Shown here piece by piece: positions 23,994 through 26,830 of a stretch of 26,830 bases of DNA (positions within the stretch are counted from its first letter, which is position 1; the number at the start of each line of letters is the position of its first letter). Made by a program: the position numbers and the translations under genes. The notes under the pieces are model-generated. The model was not told where the DNA came from, made no database searches, and was given only the letters and a program-made list of their open reading frames with translations. This DNA is from CAYYFV01 sp964451705 (GTDB taxonomy: Bacteria > Patescibacteriota > Gracilibacteria > UBA1369 > GCA-2718715). The stretch is from contig CAYVIV010000007.1 in the NCBI GenBank assembly GCA_964451705.1, positions 1 through 26,830 on the forward strand, read 5' to 3'.

Positions 23994-26411
23994 ATGTACG
24001 CAAGTTTTAATTGGATTAAAAAATATATAAAAACCAATCTTGAGCCACACCCTCAAGAACTTATGCAAACCCTAACTCTACACTCTTTCGAGGTTGAAGG
24101 TATACAGTCCGAACAAGCAATTTATGAAAACATAGTCATTGGTCAAATTTTTAGTTTGCAAAAACATCCAGATGCAGACTCTCTAAAACTTTGCCAGGTA
24201 GATATAGGCTCAGACATGGTTCAAATAGTTTGCGGTGGTAGCAACTTAGAAAAAAACATGCTAGTTGCAATCGCTCTCCCAGGAGCCAAAGTTAGATGGC
24301 ACGGCGAGGGTGATCTAGTAACTCTCCAAGAAACAAAAATCCGCGGTGAAAAAAGCTTTGGCATGATTTGCGCCGCCAACGAAATTGCTTTAGGACATAG
24401 CCAAGGTAAAGAAATCCTAGATTTATCATATACAAAAACACAACCTGGCACATCTATTACCGAAGTCTTCGAAAAAAAAGACCTCATAGTCGATATAGAC
24501 AATAAATCTATCACAAATCGCCCAGACCTTTGGAGCCACCAAGGTCTAGCACGAGAAATAGCAGCAGTTACAAAAACCAAATTCGAACCCTTCCAAGCCT
24601 GCAAAAAAATTAAAATCCCAAAAACTGGCGAAACCGCCAACATCACCTTAAAAAACCCAGAGATCATCAGACGTTTCTGCTCTATTATCATTGATAATCT
24701 AGAGGTTAAACCATCACCACCAGTAATTCAGGAAAAACTCAACAAGTGTAATATCAAGTCAGTCAACAACATTGTCGATGCAACACATATAGTTATGTTA
24801 GAACTTGGAATGCCAATGCACGCCTACGACTTTGACTCTATTTCCAAAGACAAACAAGCAGATTTAACTATTCAATTCGCAGACCCGAAATCTGCTCCTG
24901 TCACAACTCTAGAAAATAAAACCATACAACTCAAAGCAAACGATCCAGTCATCTGCGCAGACAAAACCCCATTATTACTCCTTGGTACCATGGGATTCGC
25001 CAACAGTTCAGTCCACGATAAGTCAACAAAAATTCTGCTAGAGGCAGCCTCTTTTGACCAAAACATACTCAGGAAATCCAACAAAAATCACAATATTCGC
25101 TCCGAAAGTTTTCAAAGGCACGAAAAAACAGTCGATCCAGAACTTGCCACAGATGCAATCTACCTCTTTATAGAAACCTTACAGCTCAGCTGCCCAAATC
25201 TCAAAATCTGCGGTCCTATCCAAGATAGCTACCCAAACCCCTATCCTAACAAAAAAATTGCTCTAGAGCTAAATAAACTAAACTCATACCTTGGTGTAGA
25301 GTTAAGTACAAAACAGGCTGCAGAAATACTAGATAGCATAGGCTTTGAATCAACATATAACAAAACGACTCTCAGCACCACTCCACCAAGCTTTAGGTCT
25401 ACTGGTGATATTTCAATCCCAGAAGATTTAATCGAAGAAATTGGTAGACTTTACGGCTACTACAACATCCCAAGCCAATTACCTCCTCCTATCACTAAAA
25501 AACAATACGAAAATAAAAGCCGCAAGTTCGAACACTCCCTTAGAGAATACCTAGCCAACATTGGCCTCTACGAAGCAGTTAACTACTCTTTTTACGGCCC
25601 AGAAACAGCCCAAGCCTGCGATCTCTCACTCTCCAATCACATTGTGCTTAGCAATGGCTTATCTAAAGAAGCTTCTCACATGCGAACAAGTCTGCTCCCA
25701 GGCATGCTAGAGAACCTCAAAGCTAACCACCAACAAACCAAGCCACTTCAATTTTTCGAGATTGGGCGCACATATACAGAAATAGGAAACTTCTTCCCAG
25801 CCGAAGAGCTCAAATTAGCTATCATACTAGAATCTGAGGCCGAAAACTTTTTTCAACTCAAAGGTATAGTTCAAAGCATTCTAGATAAATACAATTACAA
25901 ATCAATCAAACTCCAAGCCAGCAAGCAAAGCAGCCAAAACCAACACCCTCACAAAATTCTAGACATTATAAGCTCAGACAAAAAGCTACTCGGGCAAATC
26001 TTTGGTGTCTCGCCTGTAACTCTCAAAAACATGGACCTAAACCCCAACGCATTTGTTAGCTACGCGCACATAAACCTAGGGCACCTAGAACATCTACCTT
26101 GTAACAACATTAAGCTCAAAGCAATCTCCAAGTTCCCAGAAATCAGCTTTGACGTCTCTGTAGTTATAGATCAAAAAACAAGCTACCAAGACATTTACCA
26201 ACAAATACACAAATCATCCGATCTCATCACAAACATAAACTTATTCGACAACTACACCGGCCCCAACATCCAAGAGGATCAAAAAGCTCTAGCCTTCAAA
26301 ATAACACTCCAAAGCTTAGACCGCACGCTCGAAGATTCAGACTTACACAACGCCCAAACACAAATATTTGCTAATCTAGAAAAAATTGGCGGAACCATTA
26401 GAGGCAAGTAA
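23994..26411 (+). CDS. pheT: Phenylalanyl-tRNA synthetase beta subunit
   Basis: This 805-residue protein has full family length. Domains in order are an N-terminal strand-helix (ASFNWIKKYI), a tRNA-binding OB fold (~40-150; HPDADSLKLCQVDIG, VCGGSN), and the B3/B4 editing region that clears Tyr-tRNA-Phe (~205-395; NIVDATHIVMLELGMPMHAYD). Then come B5 (~405-480; IPEDLIEEIGRLYGY), the inactive class II-like core (~490-700; LLPGMLENLKANHQ, FFEIGRTY) and the C-terminal ferredoxin-fold anticodon-binding domain (~710-805; FPEISFDVSVVID, ending LEKIGGTIRGK). The start is the ATG 1 bp after the pheS stop, indicating translational coupling. The queG frame overlaps its last 26 bp. Confidence 0.97.
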   Translation: MYASFNWIKKYIKTNLEPHPQELMQTLTLHSFEVEGIQSEQAIYENIVIGQIFSLQKHPDADSLKLCQVDIGSDMVQIVCGGSNLEKNMLVAIALPGAKVRWHGEGDLVTLQETKIRGEKSFGMICAANEIALGHSQGKEILDLSYTKTQPGTSITEVFEKKDLIVDIDNKSITNRPDLWSHQGLAREIAAVTKTKFEPFQACKKIKIPKTGETANITLKNPEIIRRFCSIIIDNLEVKPSPPVIQEKLNKCNIKSVNNIVDATHIVMLELGMPMHAYDFDSISKDKQADLTIQFADPKSAPVTTLENKTIQLKANDPVICADKTPLLLLGTMGFANSSVHDKSTKILLEAASFDQNILRKSNKNHNIRSESFQRHEKTVDPELATDAIYLFIETLQLSCPNLKICGPIQDSYPNPYPNKKIALELNKLNSYLGVELSTKQAAEILDSIGFESTYNKTTLSTTPPSFRSTGDISIPEDLIEEIGRLYGYYNIPSQLPPPITKKQYENKSRKFEHSLREYLANIGLYEAVNYSFYGPETAQACDLSLSNHIVLSNGLSKEASHMRTSLLPGMLENLKANHQQTKPLQFFEIGRTYTEIGNFFPAEELKLAIILESEAENFFQLKGIVQSILDKYNYKSIKLQASKQSSQNQHPHKILDIISSDKKLLGQIFGVSPVTLKNMDLNPNAFVSYAHINLGHLEHLPCNNIKLKAISKFPEISFDVSVVIDQKTSYQDIYQQIHKSSDLITNINLFDNYTGPNIQEDQKALAFKITLQSLDRTLEDSDLHNAQTQIFANLEKIGGTIRGK

Positions 26412-26830
26412 AAACACGCTAGCTCAACCAAACATTAAACAAAAAATCCTAAACCTAAGCCAAAGCTTAGGTTTTAGCGATTGCCGAATTGCCAGTGCCA
26501 CCAAGCTCCAAGAATACAACAAACACTACAGCGAATTCATAGCTCAAAACCGCCATGGCGACATGACATACCTCGAAAAGCACGCCCCTCTCAAAACCAA
26601 CCCCCAACTCATCCAAGCGGGAGCCAAAAGTATCATCATGCTCTCAATCAATTATTTCCAGGCCAGGCGCGACCTCGAAAAACAATGGCAACCCCAAATC
26701 CACCTTCCAGCTCACAAAGAAGGCCAAGTCGCTCGCTACGCTTTTGGCCGCGACTACCACAAGGTTTTCAAATCTAAACTCAAACAACTTGCCAAACTCA
26801 TAAACCAAAATTTTCCCGACTCCCAAACCC
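26386..26830 (+). CDS. queG: Epoxyqueuosine reductase QueG, N-terminal part, cut by window edge
   Basis: The frame is open from 26380 to the window end. The only usual start codon before the conserved sequence is TTG at 26386, which overlaps the end of pheT by 26 bp. Family marks are ILNLSQSLGFSDCRIASA, HGDMTYLEKHAPLKTNPQ, GAKSIIMLSINYF and the strongly conserved VARYAFGRDYHKVFKSKLKQL. QueG uses cobalamin and 4Fe-4S clusters to reduce epoxyqueuosine to queuosine in the wobble position of Asp, Asn, His and Tyr tRNAs. The Fe-S cysteines lie beyond the window. It is probably co-transcribed with pheST, a tRNA-themed operon. The start is uncertain: a non-standard start such as ATT at 26434 is possible. 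A terminator-like hairpin lies inside the first codons. Confidence 0.88.
   Translation, partial: MAEPLEASKNTLAQPNIKQKILNLSQSLGFSDCRIASATKLQEYNKHYSEFIAQNRHGDMTYLEKHAPLKTNPQLIQAGAKSIIMLSINYFQARRDLEKQWQPQIHLPAHKEGQVARYAFGRDYHKVFKSKLKQLAKLINQNFPDSQT
26451..26474 (+). other. Perfect hairpin within the first codons of queG
   Basis: AAACCTAAGC and GCTTAGGTTT pair perfectly over 10 bp around a CAAA loop, preceded by an A-run (26441-26446) and ending in four T's (26471-26474). It lies 40 bp after the pheT stop, but also codes conserved QueG residues (NLSQSLGF). It could be a weak terminator or attenuator. Confidence 0.6.

Noticed and set aside
1..26830. TGA read as glycine (alternative genetic code)
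   Set aside because: All genes, including frames of over 1,000 codons, are free of in-frame TGA and have glycine at conserved positions encoded by GGN, so no recoding is needed.

Overview
The window looks like a scaffolded piece of a genome from the candidate phyla radiation (Patescibacteria), possibly a Peregrinibacteria or Gracilibacteria relative. This is inference. It rests on low G+C; no recognisable Shine-Dalgarno sequence before any of 17 starts; very large secreted proteins of no known family beside a small housekeeping set; GYAWS..GWI surface-protein motifs; and 15 complete genes that stop only with TAA (14) or TAG (1). No rRNA, tRNA, CRISPR array, transposase or phage gene was seen. 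One run of ten Ns (9063-9072) marks an assembly gap inside a giant gene.

Layout. 1-1426 (minus): an operon of a DEDDh 3'-5' exonuclease, a small one-pass membrane protein and the N-terminus of an M1-family aminopeptidase cut by the window edge. 1569-2069 (plus): a Q/G-rich secreted protein with a sortase-signal-like tail. 2092-2982 (minus) is mutM, divergent from 3043-3936 (plus), a YceI-domain lipoprotein; their promoters appear to share one symmetrical -10 element. A bidirectional terminator follows. 4005-13889 (minus) is nearly 10 kb of surface-protein genes: a giant secreted protein of at least 2,245 residues (interrupted by the N gap) and, 20 bp downstream, a 1,037-residue secreted or membrane-anchored protein. 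Both carry a GWN...WV module in their N-terminal third and look like chains of beta-sandwich domains. A 543-bp non-coding stretch with a terminator and repeats separates them from a class B penicillin-binding protein (14433-16673, minus). Divergent from it (plus) are an M16 zinc peptidase and ndk, a terminator, then a DUF192 protein with an N-terminal extension. Convergent to that is an 863-residue secreted protein with three GYAWS-type repeats (19680-22271, minus). The plus-strand end holds an HU-family DNA-binding protein with its own promoter and terminator, then pheS-pheT and the start of queG.

Together, the conserved genes cover DNA upkeep (exonuclease, MutM, HU), nucleotide balance (Ndk), phenylalanyl-tRNA charging and queuosine tRNA modification (PheST, QueG), cell-wall synthesis (PBP) and proteolysis (M1, M16). 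At least six genes encode exported proteins, so much of this segment is devoted to the cell surface. The plus strand is C-rich and G-poor in the stretches compared, whichever way the genes run. This suggests one replichore arm with the minus strand as leading strand, and may explain why minus-strand proteins are rich in D/E/V/A/G and plus-strand proteins in K/Q/N/T/P.

The best candidate for an undescribed system is the two-gene giant surface-protein locus at 4005-13889.
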